Source: Caulobacter sp.
GTDB lineage: Bacteria; Pseudomonadota; Alphaproteobacteria; Caulobacterales; Caulobacteraceae
NCBI GenBank assembly: GCA_028291055.1
Contig: JAQGIP010000051.1
Span: 62,001 to 126,000 of the forward strand
Length of the DNA: 64,000 nucleotides
Direction of reading: 5' to 3'
Below are positions 25,671-33,058 of the stretch, in pieces. The notes under the pieces are model-generated. The model was not told the DNA's origin and did no database searches. It saw nothing but the letters and a program-made list of their open reading frames with translations. Position numbers and translations under genes: made by a program. The first letter of the stretch is position 1, and each line of letters opens with the position of its first letter.

Positions 25671-25724
25671 ACGTCTGCTTCTCTCGGCCCGATCGGACCT
25701 GGCCCCCGGAATCAAGGTCCATCA

Positions 25725-25742
25725 AAGCCTACCACAAGGTAT
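25725..25742. promoter_or_regulatory. TetR-type 18-bp operator variant (tetR promoter)
   Basis: AAGCCTACCACAAGGTAT keeps CC, ACC and GGTAT at the right spacing but lacks the central CGG. It lies upstream of the TetR gene. Confidence 0.45.
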
Positions 25743-25787
25743 GCCGCACGACGGTAGCCGACCTGAGCGGCGAAACTTCAGCGTTTT

Positions 25788-26690
25788 CTATGCCTGGTCC
25801 TTGTTCAGCGCCTTCATGCTGGCCGGCGTCTGGCCGCCGATGATGGTGCCCGTGGTCATGGCGTTGTGGGCATGGGCCAGGTGGTGCATGGCGAACACCC
25901 CGTCCATGGCCGAGCGCTTGCCGCGCAGGTCCTCCACGAAGTTCAGCGCCTGTTTGGCCAGCGCCATCGCGAACCGCGGCCGGGTGGCCAGCTTCTCGGC
26001 GATGGCGATCGCATCCTCATCCAGCGCTTCGCGGGTCGTGACCCGGTTGACCATGCCCACGTCGAAGGCCCGCTGCGCATTCATCTTCTCGCCCAGCATC
26101 AGGAATTCGCGCGCGATCCGCGGCGACATCTCGAACGCGTGCGCGAAATACTCGACCCCCGGCACGCCCATATGCAGCGCCGGCTCCATGAAATAGGCGT
26201 CGTCGGAGGCCAGGATGAAGTCGCTGATCCAGGCGATCATCAGCCCGCCGGCGATGCAGGCGCCATGCACCGCCGCCACCATCGGCTTGGGGATCTCGCG
26301 CCACCGGCGGCACATGCCGAGATAGATCTCCTGCTCACGCACATACAGCTGCTCGGCGCCCGGCTTGTCGGTGGAATTGTACCAGGGCGAGCGACGCGCC
26401 TCGATCGGCACATGGGCGTCGCGCCCCGGCGTGCCCATGTCATGGCCGGCCGAGAAGTTCTTGCCCTCGCCCTTGATGACGATGGCCTGGATGGCGTCGT
26501 CGTGGGCCGCGCGCATGAAGGCCGCATCTAATGCGTAGGTCATCTGGTTGTTCTGGGCGTTGCCGAACTTCGGCCGGTTCATGCTGACGATGGCGACCGC
26601 GCCGCGCACCTCATAGAGCACCGGCTCGTCGGTCTCATACTGCGGCGGCGCGATAGGGGTCGGGGCGATGGGAGTGGCGTCGTCGGCCAT
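25788..26690 (-). CDS. Enoyl-CoA hydratase (long crotonase)
   Basis: The 300-residue crotonase has a proline-rich N-terminal tail and an insertion. VSMNRPKFGNAQNNQMTYAL is the CoA-binding start, IKGEGKNFSAGHDM forms the first oxyanion loop and ACIAGGLMIAWISDFILAS the second. EPALHMGVPG occupies the catalytic region. AAGGGA precedes the start. Compared with usual 260-residue hydratases the extra residues after SAGHDM (about residues 85-105) are distinctive and may shape a pocket for a bulky acyl-CoA. No 18-bp operator is seen directly upstream. It may be read through from the dienelactone hydrolase-like gene across the repeat at 26785, or have an unrecognised promoter. Confidence 0.87.
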   Translation of the reverse strand: MADDATPIAPTPIAPPQYETDEPVLYEVRGAVAIVSMNRPKFGNAQNNQMTYALDAAFMRAAHDDAIQAIVIKGEGKNFSAGHDMGTPGRDAHVPIEARRSPWYNSTDKPGAEQLYVREQEIYLGMCRRWREIPKPMVAAVHGACIAGGLMIAWISDFILASDDAYFMEPALHMGVPGVEYFAHAFEMSPRIAREFLMLGEKMNAQRAFDVGMVNRVTTREALDEDAIAIAEKLATRPRFAMALAKQALNFVEDLRGKRSAMDGVFAMHHLAHAHNAMTTGTIIGGQTPASMKALNKDQA

Positions 26691-26784
26691 GGCGGGGTCC
26701 CTTTTTGGGTGCGGGTCTAGGTGTGAGATTTGGGGTGGGTGAAGCGTGTGGAGATCGAAGGGCGCTGCCTCTCATCTCCCACTT

Positions 26785-26926
26785 CCGTCATCCTCGGACT
26801 TGTTCCGAGGACCCCTCGATCGGCCACCCCCGAAAAGCCGGGAATAACGCGGCGGCGCCGAAGCAACCCCCCGCCCACCGATGACGGCGCAGGCAGGGGT
26901 CCTCGGAACAAGTCCGAGGATGACGG
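26785..26926. repeat. Intergenic hairpin-ended repeat, family 2
   Basis: CCGTCATCCTCGGACTTGTT at the left end is the reverse complement of the right end (AACAAGTCCGAGGATGACGG), with CCGAGGACCC continuing the match. About 80 unrelated bases lie between. It is structurally like family 1 but differs in sequence. No gene. Confidence 0.75.
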
Positions 26927-26950
26927 TTGAGAGAGGTAAAGCGCTCCCAC

Positions 26951-27679
26951 CTACTCCACCATTTCCGCCAGCAAACCCAACGCGCGCCTTTGATGCCGCG
27001 CCGCGGCCTGCGCATCGAACGCCAGCGTATCGCGCACCGCGAACCCATGATGCGCCCCGCGATAGGTCTCGATGATGTGGTCGACATTGGCCTCGCGCAG
27101 CGCGCCCGCCAGCCGGCCCTCTTCCTCGCCCGTGAAATACGGGTCGACCTCGGCCACGCCCACATAGACCCGCGCCGTCATCGCCCCGGCCAGCAGATGG
27201 GGGCTGGTGTCGCGCGTGGTGGCCAGCTCGCCGCCATGGAACGACATGGCCAAGGCGACCCGGTCCCCGGCCAGCCCGGCCACGGTCAGTGCGCAGCGCC
27301 CGCCCATGCAGTAGCCCATCACCGCGATCCTGCCGCCGCCGGCCAGCTCCGCGAGATAGTCCACATACTTCGGCGCATCCTCCGCGAACACGCCGCTCAG
27401 CGCCTTGTTCAGCCGCCCCACCACCTTCAGGGCCTCCATGTCGCTGAACACCAACGCCGGATCGAACGGCCCATAGGGCGCCGAACGCCAGAACAGATCG
27501 GGGATCAAAACCAGCCAGCCCTCGGCGGCAAACGCCTCGCCCATCTCGCGCAAGGTGGAGCGGAAACCCAGCGCATCCATGCACATCAGCACCGCGCCCT
27601 TGGGCGTACCGGCCGGCTCGCAGACATAGGCCCGGGCCGAACCCTCACCCATGGCGATCTCGACGTCTCGACTGGTCAT
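26951..27679 (-). CDS. Dienelactone hydrolase-family protein
   Basis: The 242-residue alpha/beta hydrolase has a Cys nucleophile in VMGYCMGGRCA (Cys124), the acid in VAEVDPYFT and the His in GAHHGFAVRD, the classical dienelactone hydrolase triad. ATG 27679 (MTSRDVEIAMGEGS) has GAGG upstream. The longer frame runs through the family 1 repeat and is rejected. In this cluster it may open a lactone made by a Baeyer-Villiger step, for example by the monooxygenase at 40455, which is inference. The nearest operator (27933) is about 250 bases upstream with a repeat element in between. Confidence 0.85.
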   Translation of the reverse strand: MTSRDVEIAMGEGSARAYVCEPAGTPKGAVLMCMDALGFRSTLREMGEAFAAEGWLVLIPDLFWRSAPYGPFDPALVFSDMEALKVVGRLNKALSGVFAEDAPKYVDYLAELAGGGRIAVMGYCMGGRCALTVAGLAGDRVALAMSFHGGELATTRDTSPHLLAGAMTARVYVGVAEVDPYFTGEEEGRLAGALREANVDHIIETYRGAHHGFAVRDTLAFDAQAAARHQRRALGLLAEMVE

Positions 27680-27737
27680 CGGCCTCGGTCCCTGCTTCTC
27701 GCCGAGGTCGGCACACGGATCGCGACCTACCCCTCCC

Positions 27738-27829
27738 CTCCGCTCATCCCGACGAAAGTCCCGCCACCGGCCCGCGGGGCCAGTCATTCCAAGCCCAATG
27801 GATCCCGACTTTCGTCGGGATGAGCGGAG
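27738..27829. repeat. Intergenic hairpin-ended repeat, family 1, copy 2 (shortest)
   Basis: Ends CTCCGCTCATCCCGACGAAA and TTTCGTCGGGATGAGCGGAG surround a short core. The left arm is truncated after GAAAGTC relative to other copies. It lies in the leader region of the dienelactone hydrolase-like gene. Confidence 0.75.
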
Positions 27830-27932
27830 TGTGGGGGAAAGGTGGTCGCTCTTCCCTGTGCCTCCCAAGGCGCGCTCAACGGCGCTTTCATTGTTTTCGT
27901 ATCAGCCGCCGGTCAGCATGCCAATCAACAGC

Positions 27933-27950
27933 ATGCCAACCGGTGGGTAT
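27933..27950. promoter_or_regulatory. TetR-type 18-bp operator (dienelactone hydrolase-like gene)
   Basis: ATGCCAACCGGTGGGTAT has one mismatch to the consensus. It lies just beyond the riboflavin kinase stop and about 250 bases upstream of the next minus-strand gene. Confidence 0.6.
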
Positions 27951-27955
27951 CCAAC

Positions 27956-28363
27956 TCAGGCCGCACAAACCTCGGGCGAAGACCAGGCCTCCGCCAACAA
28001 GCTCCGCGCCACCGCGCAGTCCTTCTGGATCTGGTCCTTCAACTCGCTCAACGAGGCGAACTTGCGGTCGCCCCGCACCCGCGCCACCAGGATGGTCTCC
28101 AGGTGCCGGTCATAGAGATCGCCGTTGAAGTCGAGGATGAAGACCTCCAGCTCGCGGTCCTGGCCATCCACCGTCGGGCGCCGTCCGACATAGCTGACGC
28201 TGCGCACCAGCGGCCCGCCGTCCACCCGCGAGAACGACGCATAGATGCCGTCCTCCGGCAGCACCGCCGGGTCGGCGCCGACATTGGCGGTGGGGAACCC
28301 GATGGTCCGCCCGATCTGCTGGCCGTGGCGCACCGCGCCCGCAATCCTAAGTCCGTTCGCCAT
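27956..28363 (-). CDS. Stand-alone riboflavin kinase domain protein
   Basis: This 135-residue protein corresponds to only the kinase half of bacterial RibF; the FAD-synthetase half is absent. GRTIGFPTANV at residues 18-28 carries the PTAN motif that binds ATP and metal. GRRPTVDG and ELEVFILDFNGDLYDRHL match the flavin-side motif and catalytic Glu region. It should phosphorylate riboflavin to FMN without making FAD. ATG 28363 has AGGAAG upstream. It is the last gene of an operon with the MaoC-type hydratase and CoA-transferase. FMN supply for the two LLM oxygenases, the reductase and the OYE enzyme is the obvious role. Confidence 0.9.
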   Translation of the reverse strand: MANGLRIAGAVRHGQQIGRTIGFPTANVGADPAVLPEDGIYASFSRVDGGPLVRSVSYVGRRPTVDGQDRELEVFILDFNGDLYDRHLETILVARVRGDRKFASLSELKDQIQKDCAVARSLLAEAWSSPEVCAA

Positions 28364-28372
28364 GGCCGCTTC

Positions 28373-29590
28373 CTAGCCTTTCGATCCGGCGCGGCCATCG
28401 ACCGCCGCGCCCTGTTGAACCCAGTCCTCAATCGCGCCCGCCGCCACGCCGCACTCGGCCAGCACGCCCCTGGTCTCCCAGCCGATAGCCTGGGCGGGCT
28501 CCCCGAGCGGCGCATAGCCGCCGTCCATGACAATGGTAGGCCGAAGCCCCCTCACCGCCCCTTCGGTCGGATGCGCCTCGCGTACGATCAGCCCCGCCGC
28601 CGTCAGGTGCGGGTCCTCCTGCAAGCTCTCCAGCGTGTGACAGGGCATGGCCGGCACATCGACCGCCACGAACAGGTCCAGCCACTCGGCCGTCGGCCGC
28701 GCCGCCAGCGCCGCGTCGCGGATCGCGAACCAGGCCTTCATATTGGCCACCCGGTCCTTCACCGTGGCGAAGCGCGGATCACTGATCAGCTCCGCCTTGC
28801 CCACCGCATGCAGGAAGGCGTGAACCTGGGCGTTGGTGTTGACCGTCAGGCTGATCCAGCCGTCCGCCGTCTTCAACGGCGCCGCGCCCGGGTCCAGCAT
28901 GCGGGTGTCGCCGCTCGGTCCCACCGCCGGCTCGAAGCTGGCCTGGGCCATATGTTCCTGCAGCACGAAGGCCGCCATGGTCTCGAACATCGGAACTTCC
29001 AGCACCGAACCGACCCCCGTGCGCGCCCGCTCGGCGATGGCCGCCGCGATGGCCCCCGCCGCGATCTCGCCCGTCACATGGTCGCACAGCAGCAACGGCG
29101 CATAGGACGGCTTGCCGTCTCGCCGCAGTCCCAGCCCCGCCACCCCCGAAGCGCCCTGCACCACGCTGTCGTAGGCCGGCCGGTCGCGATAGGGCCCGCC
29201 CGGCCCATAGCCGGTGATGGTGCAATGGATCAGCTCGGGCCGCGTGCGCCGCACGCTGTCGGGGTCCAGCCCCAGCCGCGCCAGCGCCGCCGGGCGCATG
29301 TTCGACACCAGCACGTCGCAAGTGGCCAATATCGCCATCAGCCCCTCGCGCCCCGCCGCCGACTTCAGGTCCAGGCAGACCGCCCGCTTGTTGCGATTGA
29401 AATGCAGATAGGCCCCGGAGTGCTTGCCCGTCGGCGAAGGCCCGCCCAGGCTGCGCATCAGGTCGCCGTCGGGCGACTCCACCTTGATCACCTCGGCCCC
29501 GTATTGTGCGAGCCGCAGCGTGCACACCGGCCCCACCACCACCGTGGTCAGGTCCAGGACCCGCACGCCCTTCAGCGGCGTCGCGCTCAT
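28373..29590 (-). CDS. CaiB/BaiF CoA-transferase
   Basis: The single-domain family III CoA-transferase of 405 residues starts PLKGVRVLDLTTVVVGPVC, with AEVIKVESPDGD, NRNKRAVCLDL and the Asp-containing AYDSVVQGASG, where the Asp forms the mixed anhydride with the acyl group. It transfers CoA from a donor acyl-CoA to a carboxylic acid. It overlaps the MaoC-type gene by four bases and is followed by the riboflavin kinase after nine bases. The pairing with a hydratase recalls mesaconyl/citramalyl-CoA type modules, but the substrate cannot be named. Confidence 0.92.
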   Translation of the reverse strand: MSATPLKGVRVLDLTTVVVGPVCTLRLAQYGAEVIKVESPDGDLMRSLGGPSPTGKHSGAYLHFNRNKRAVCLDLKSAAGREGLMAILATCDVLVSNMRPAALARLGLDPDSVRRTRPELIHCTITGYGPGGPYRDRPAYDSVVQGASGVAGLGLRRDGKPSYAPLLLCDHVTGEIAAGAIAAAIAERARTGVGSVLEVPMFETMAAFVLQEHMAQASFEPAVGPSGDTRMLDPGAAPLKTADGWISLTVNTNAQVHAFLHAVGKAELISDPRFATVKDRVANMKAWFAIRDAALAARPTAEWLDLFVAVDVPAMPCHTLESLQEDPHLTAAGLIVREAHPTEGAVRGLRPTIVMDGGYAPLGEPAQAIGWETRGVLAECGVAAGAIEDWVQQGAAVDGRAGSKG

Positions 29591-30423
29591 CGGATCTCCA
29601 GCTCCGCCACCGTGTGGCCCGTCCCGTCCGCCGCCCAGGCCGACCAGCCGTCGTCGTTGCGTTTCAAATTCAGCGTCGCGGTATCGCCCACGAACAGCGG
29701 CCGCACGTTGCGCGCCGCGATCTCATTGGCTTCCCGTCCACTCTCTCGGCGGAACAGCTCCAGCAGCATCAGCGACGTCAGCCCGCCGTTGACCACCAGC
29801 CCCGGATAGCCCTCGACGTCGCGCGCATAGGCCAGGTCATAATGGATGCGGTGGGCGTTGAAGGTCACCGCCGAATAGCGGAACAGCATCACTTCGGTCG
29901 GCGTGAAGCCCGCCGTCGCATCCGCCGCGCGCGCTTCCGGCGGCCCAGCCACCGGCGCGGCCGGCTTGGCCCCCGCGTCCTCGACGACCTCGCGATAGAT
30001 CATGTCCTCGATCTCGGTCACCGCCGGCGCCGAGGCGTCCGCCGCGAAGATCTCATGGCGCCGCCTGACCACCACGAGGCGCCCCGAACGCCCCTCCTTC
30101 GGCGTCGTCGACACTATGGTCCGCTCGCGCCGTACCGGCGCCCCGATCGGGATATCCCCGTCGAACGTCATACGCCGCCCGCCCAGCATCACCTTCCACG
30201 CGCCCTGCGCCGTGAATGCCTCCCGGATCGCCGGAAACCCGTCCGGGCTGAGCTCGCCCTGCCTGTCCAGCGGCCCGAACAGAATGAAGTGCCACCCCCT
30301 CGGCAGCGCCTGCCCCGTACGGATCAGGCCCATGTCCATGTCCAGCAAAGCTCCCACCCGCCGCACCAACGGCAAGGCGCAGACATCGTCGGCCGCCTGA
30401 TCAGCGGGCCCGGAAGCGGTCAT
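29587..30423 (-). CDS. MaoC/FAS1-type acyl-CoA dehydratase (mesaconyl-C4-CoA hydratase-like)
   Basis: The 278-residue protein has two hot-dog folds. The N-terminal one includes GWHFILFGPLDRQGELSPDG and RRMTFDGDIPIG; the C-terminal one has the active-site block RYSAVTFNAHRIHYD, followed by EGYPGLVVNGGLTSLMLLEL. This layout is shared by mesaconyl-C4-CoA hydratase and fungal HTD2-like dehydratases. The enzyme probably adds or removes water on an acyl-CoA. ATG 30423 (MTASGPADQAAD) lies 19 bases from an 18-bp operator. The CoA-transferase start overlaps its stop. Confidence 0.87.
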   Translation of the reverse strand: MTASGPADQAADDVCALPLVRRVGALLDMDMGLIRTGQALPRGWHFILFGPLDRQGELSPDGFPAIREAFTAQGAWKVMLGGRRMTFDGDIPIGAPVRRERTIVSTTPKEGRSGRLVVVRRRHEIFAADASAPAVTEIEDMIYREVVEDAGAKPAAPVAGPPEARAADATAGFTPTEVMLFRYSAVTFNAHRIHYDLAYARDVEGYPGLVVNGGLTSLMLLELFRRESGREANEIAARNVRPLFVGDTATLNLKRNDDGWSAWAADGTGHTVAELEIR

Positions 30424-30442
30424 GGATGGGGCTGGACGATAC

Positions 30443-30460
30443 ATACCCATTGGTAGGTAT
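30443..30460. promoter_or_regulatory. TetR-type 18-bp operator (leftward hydratase operon)
   Basis: ATACCCATTGGTAGGTAT fits the consensus except at the central CG. It lies 19 bases upstream of the hydratase start. The divergent gap to the cupin gene (277 bases) has a second site at 30625 and no gene. Confidence 0.62.
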
Positions 30461-30624
30461 CTTCTTTGAGACGCTCCGTCAACGCTGGTTTGCCCACCGC
30501 ACGGCTACCCAAAAAAATCCTGGGCGCAGACAGTGCCGCGCCCAGGAAGGAACTCCGGGAGGAGATGGGATCAGTCCTGGCCGCCGCCTCGCATCCACTC
30601 TCAGCGAGCGCGGCGACCATTGAC

Positions 30625-30642
30625 ATACCATCTGGTAGGTAT
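30625..30642. promoter_or_regulatory. TetR-type 18-bp operator (rightward cupin operon)
   Basis: ATACCATCTGGTAGGTAT keeps both perfect ATACC and GGTAT arms. It lies 58 bases upstream of the cupin start. Confidence 0.62.
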
Positions 30643-30700
30643 CTATCTTTTCGAGCCGCGTCAACAGGCCCCCAGACCTGATCCGCCAGGGACGAAACCC

Positions 30701-31111
30701 ATGCAAAATAAACCCGCAAATCAACCCGCCGCCAAGCGCCAGGACCGCGTCATCGCCATCGACGTCGACGCCCTGCCCTGGATCAAGCCCGCCCGCCCGA
30801 CCGACCCGCCCGACCCCACCATCCGCTACCGCACCATCTTCGAGGGCGGCGAGGGCCTGCCCCAGACCCACCTGTCCCACTACAGCCCCGGCCACACCGA
30901 GGCCCGCCACCGCCACCCCGAGGACGAGGTGCTGATGCTGTTCGAGGGCGAGCTGAACATTGAAGGCGCCCTGCACCGCGCCCCCTCCGTCCTCTACATA
31001 TCCAGGGGAACCCTGTACGGCCCTCTGACCGCCGGCCCCGAGGGCGCCAAGTTCTTCCGCGTCGCCTGGCTGAAGGACATGCTGTTCCCCGCCGAAGCGT
31101 CCGCCGCCTGA
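30701..31111 (+). CDS. Small cupin-domain protein
   Basis: The 136-residue single-domain cupin has two motif regions: TEARHRHPEDEVLMLFEGEL with metal-binding His/Glu residues, and ISRGTLYGPLTAGPEGAKFF, where the usual second His is replaced. ATG 30701 (MQNKPANQPAAKRQ) is chosen because upstream extension enters the operator. It begins the operon cupin, crotonase, acyl-CoA dehydrogenase, acyl-CoA ligase, with overlaps at every junction. A sensor, isomerase or ring-modifying role is possible, but no enzyme family is clear. Confidence 0.8.
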   Translation: MQNKPANQPAAKRQDRVIAIDVDALPWIKPARPTDPPDPTIRYRTIFEGGEGLPQTHLSHYSPGHTEARHRHPEDEVLMLFEGELNIEGALHRAPSVLYISRGTLYGPLTAGPEGAKFFRVAWLKDMLFPAEASAA

Positions 31112-31869
31112 TGCCCATCCTGGTCGACCGGGCCGCGCCGCATGTGACGCGCCTGACCCTCTCCAACCCCGGCCGCCGCAACGCCCTGACCCAGGACATG
31201 TACCGCGAACTCGGCGCCCTGTGGCCCCGGCTGGCGGCCGACCGCGCCTGCCGGGTGGTGCTCGTGCGCGGCGAAGGCAGCGAGGCCTTCTGCACCGGCT
31301 CCGACCTCAGCGGCGGGCCGTTCACCTATCCCGACGCCCACGACATGGTCGACGCCGCGCTGCTGAAGACCGGCTACTTCCCCAAACCCATCGTCGCGGC
31401 GGTCGAGGGCGACTGCGTCGGCGGCGGCCTTGAGCTGCTGCTGTCCACCGACGTACGCATCGCGGCGCCCACCAGCCGGTTCGGCCTGCCCGAGGTGCGC
31501 TGGGGCCTGATGCCCTGGGGCGGGGCGGCCATGAAGCTGGCCGACCAGGTCGGCCAGGGACCGGCCATGGACCTGCTGCTCACCGGCCGCCTGATCGACG
31601 CGCGGGAGGCCAAGGCCCTCGGCCTGATCTCCGCGCTCAGTGACGATGTCCAGGCCCTCGCCCTTGAGCGCGCGGCCAGGATCGCCGAGGCCAGCCCCGC
31701 CGCCGTCCAGGCCACCAAGGCCGCGGCCCTACAGCACCGCCAAGCCGGCTATGCCGCGCGCGAACCCACTGAGCGCGACCTCGTCACCGCCCTTCGCGCC
31801 ACCGGCCAGTCGAAGATCGGCATCGCCGCCTTCCTCGCCAAGACCACGCCTGAGTACCCCGATGAGTGA
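31111..31869 (+). CDS. Enoyl-CoA hydratase/isomerase
   Basis: The 252-residue crotonase has TLSNPGRRNALTQDMYREL, VRGEGSEAFCTGSDLSGG (first oxyanion loop), GDCVGGGLELLLSTDVRIA (second) and LPEVRWGLMPWGGAA. The start ATG shares one base with the cupin stop (TGATG), so the genes are translationally coupled. Its stop overlaps the acyl-CoA dehydrogenase start by eight bases. A standard hydration step of beta-oxidation is likely, acting on the product of the dehydrogenase next door. Confidence 0.9.
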   Translation: MPILVDRAAPHVTRLTLSNPGRRNALTQDMYRELGALWPRLAADRACRVVLVRGEGSEAFCTGSDLSGGPFTYPDAHDMVDAALLKTGYFPKPIVAAVEGDCVGGGLELLLSTDVRIAAPTSRFGLPEVRWGLMPWGGAAMKLADQVGQGPAMDLLLTGRLIDAREAKALGLISALSDDVQALALERAARIAEASPAAVQATKAAALQHRQAGYAAREPTERDLVTALRATGQSKIGIAAFLAKTTPEYPDE

Positions 31870-33058
31870 CCACGCCGCGTTCCGCCAAACCATCCAAGCC
31901 TTCCTGGTCGACAAACTGACCCCCGAGCTGAAGGCCGCCAACAGCCGCCAGGCCGGCGTCTTCGCCGACGCCGAGCTCAGCCGCCGCTGGCACAGCATCC
32001 TCTACGACCAGGGCTGGATCGCGCCCAACTGGCCGGTCGAGCATGGCGGCCCGGGCTGGGACCCGGTCGAGCGCTTCATCTTCCAGGACGAGAGCGCACG
32101 CGCCGGCGCCCCCTACATCCCGGTGATCGGGACCCAGATGTGCGGCCCCGTGATCATGCGCTACGGCACGGACGCCCAGAAGGCGCGCTTCCTGCCGGCC
32201 ATGCTGTCGGGCGAACACTATTGGTGCCAGGGCTACAGCGAGCCCGGCGCGGGGTCTGACCTGGCGGCGCTGAAGACCCGCGCCGACCTGTCGCAGGACG
32301 GGACCCACTACGTCGTCAACGGCTCCAAGATCTGGACCACCCACGCCCACAAGGCCAACTGGATGTTCATGCTGGTGCGCACCAGCCAAGAGGCCAAGCC
32401 CCAGGCCGGCATCAGCTTTCTGCTGACTCCCATGGATGCGCCGGGCATCACCGTGCAGCCGATCATCAGCATCTCCGGCGAGCACGAACTGAACGCCGTC
32501 TTCTTCGACAACGTCCGCGTGCCCGTCGAGAACCGGGTGGGCGAGGAGAACGCCGGCTGGGGCGTGGCCAAATACCTGCTGGAGTTCGAGCGCGGCGCGG
32601 GCGCGGCGGCCGGCCGCATCCGCCGCTTCATCGACCAGGCCCGCATCATGGCCCAGGCCGAGGGCGGCGGCGGGGGCGCGAGCTTCTGGGACGAAAACCC
32701 CGACTTCCGCGCCCGCCTCGCCCAGCTGGAGATCGAGGTCTTGGGGCTGGAATTCTCCGAACGCGAGGTGGCCGCCAAGCTGGCCGCCGGCCAGCCGATC
32801 GGCGCGACCTCCTCGCTGCTGAAACTGGGCGCCAGCACCCTGCTGCAGCGGGCCACCGAGCTGAACGTCGAGGCCCTGGGCGTCTACGCCATGCCCGACC
32901 AGCGCGCGGCCCTTGGCTTCGCCGCCAACACCCCGCCGGTCGGTCCCGACTATGCGGCCACCCCGATGGCCAAGTATCTCAACACCCGGGCCGCCACCAT
33001 CTACGGCGGCTCCTACGAAGTGCAGCACAACATCCTGGCGAGAGTGATCGGTCTATGA
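31862..33058 (+). CDS. Acyl-CoA dehydrogenase
   Basis: The 398-residue FAD flavoprotein has the family core YWCQGYSEPGAGSDLAALKT (flavin and substrate loop), VVNGSKIWTTHAH, and the C-terminal ATIYGGSYEVQHNILARVIG, with Glu at the position conserved in GGTxEIQ. ATG 31862 lies within the last codons of the crotonase gene, and the stop overlaps the ligase in ATGA. It introduces a trans-2 double bond into an acyl-CoA, passing electrons to ETF. The FadE types found in steroid catabolism have similar length and C-terminal motif, but no subunit partner is beside it. Confidence 0.92.
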   Translation: MSDHAAFRQTIQAFLVDKLTPELKAANSRQAGVFADAELSRRWHSILYDQGWIAPNWPVEHGGPGWDPVERFIFQDESARAGAPYIPVIGTQMCGPVIMRYGTDAQKARFLPAMLSGEHYWCQGYSEPGAGSDLAALKTRADLSQDGTHYVVNGSKIWTTHAHKANWMFMLVRTSQEAKPQAGISFLLTPMDAPGITVQPIISISGEHELNAVFFDNVRVPVENRVGEENAGWGVAKYLLEFERGAGAAAGRIRRFIDQARIMAQAEGGGGGASFWDENPDFRARLAQLEIEVLGLEFSEREVAAKLAAGQPIGATSSLLKLGASTLLQRATELNVEALGVYAMPDQRAALGFAANTPPVGPDYAATPMAKYLNTRAATIYGGSYEVQHNILARVIGL

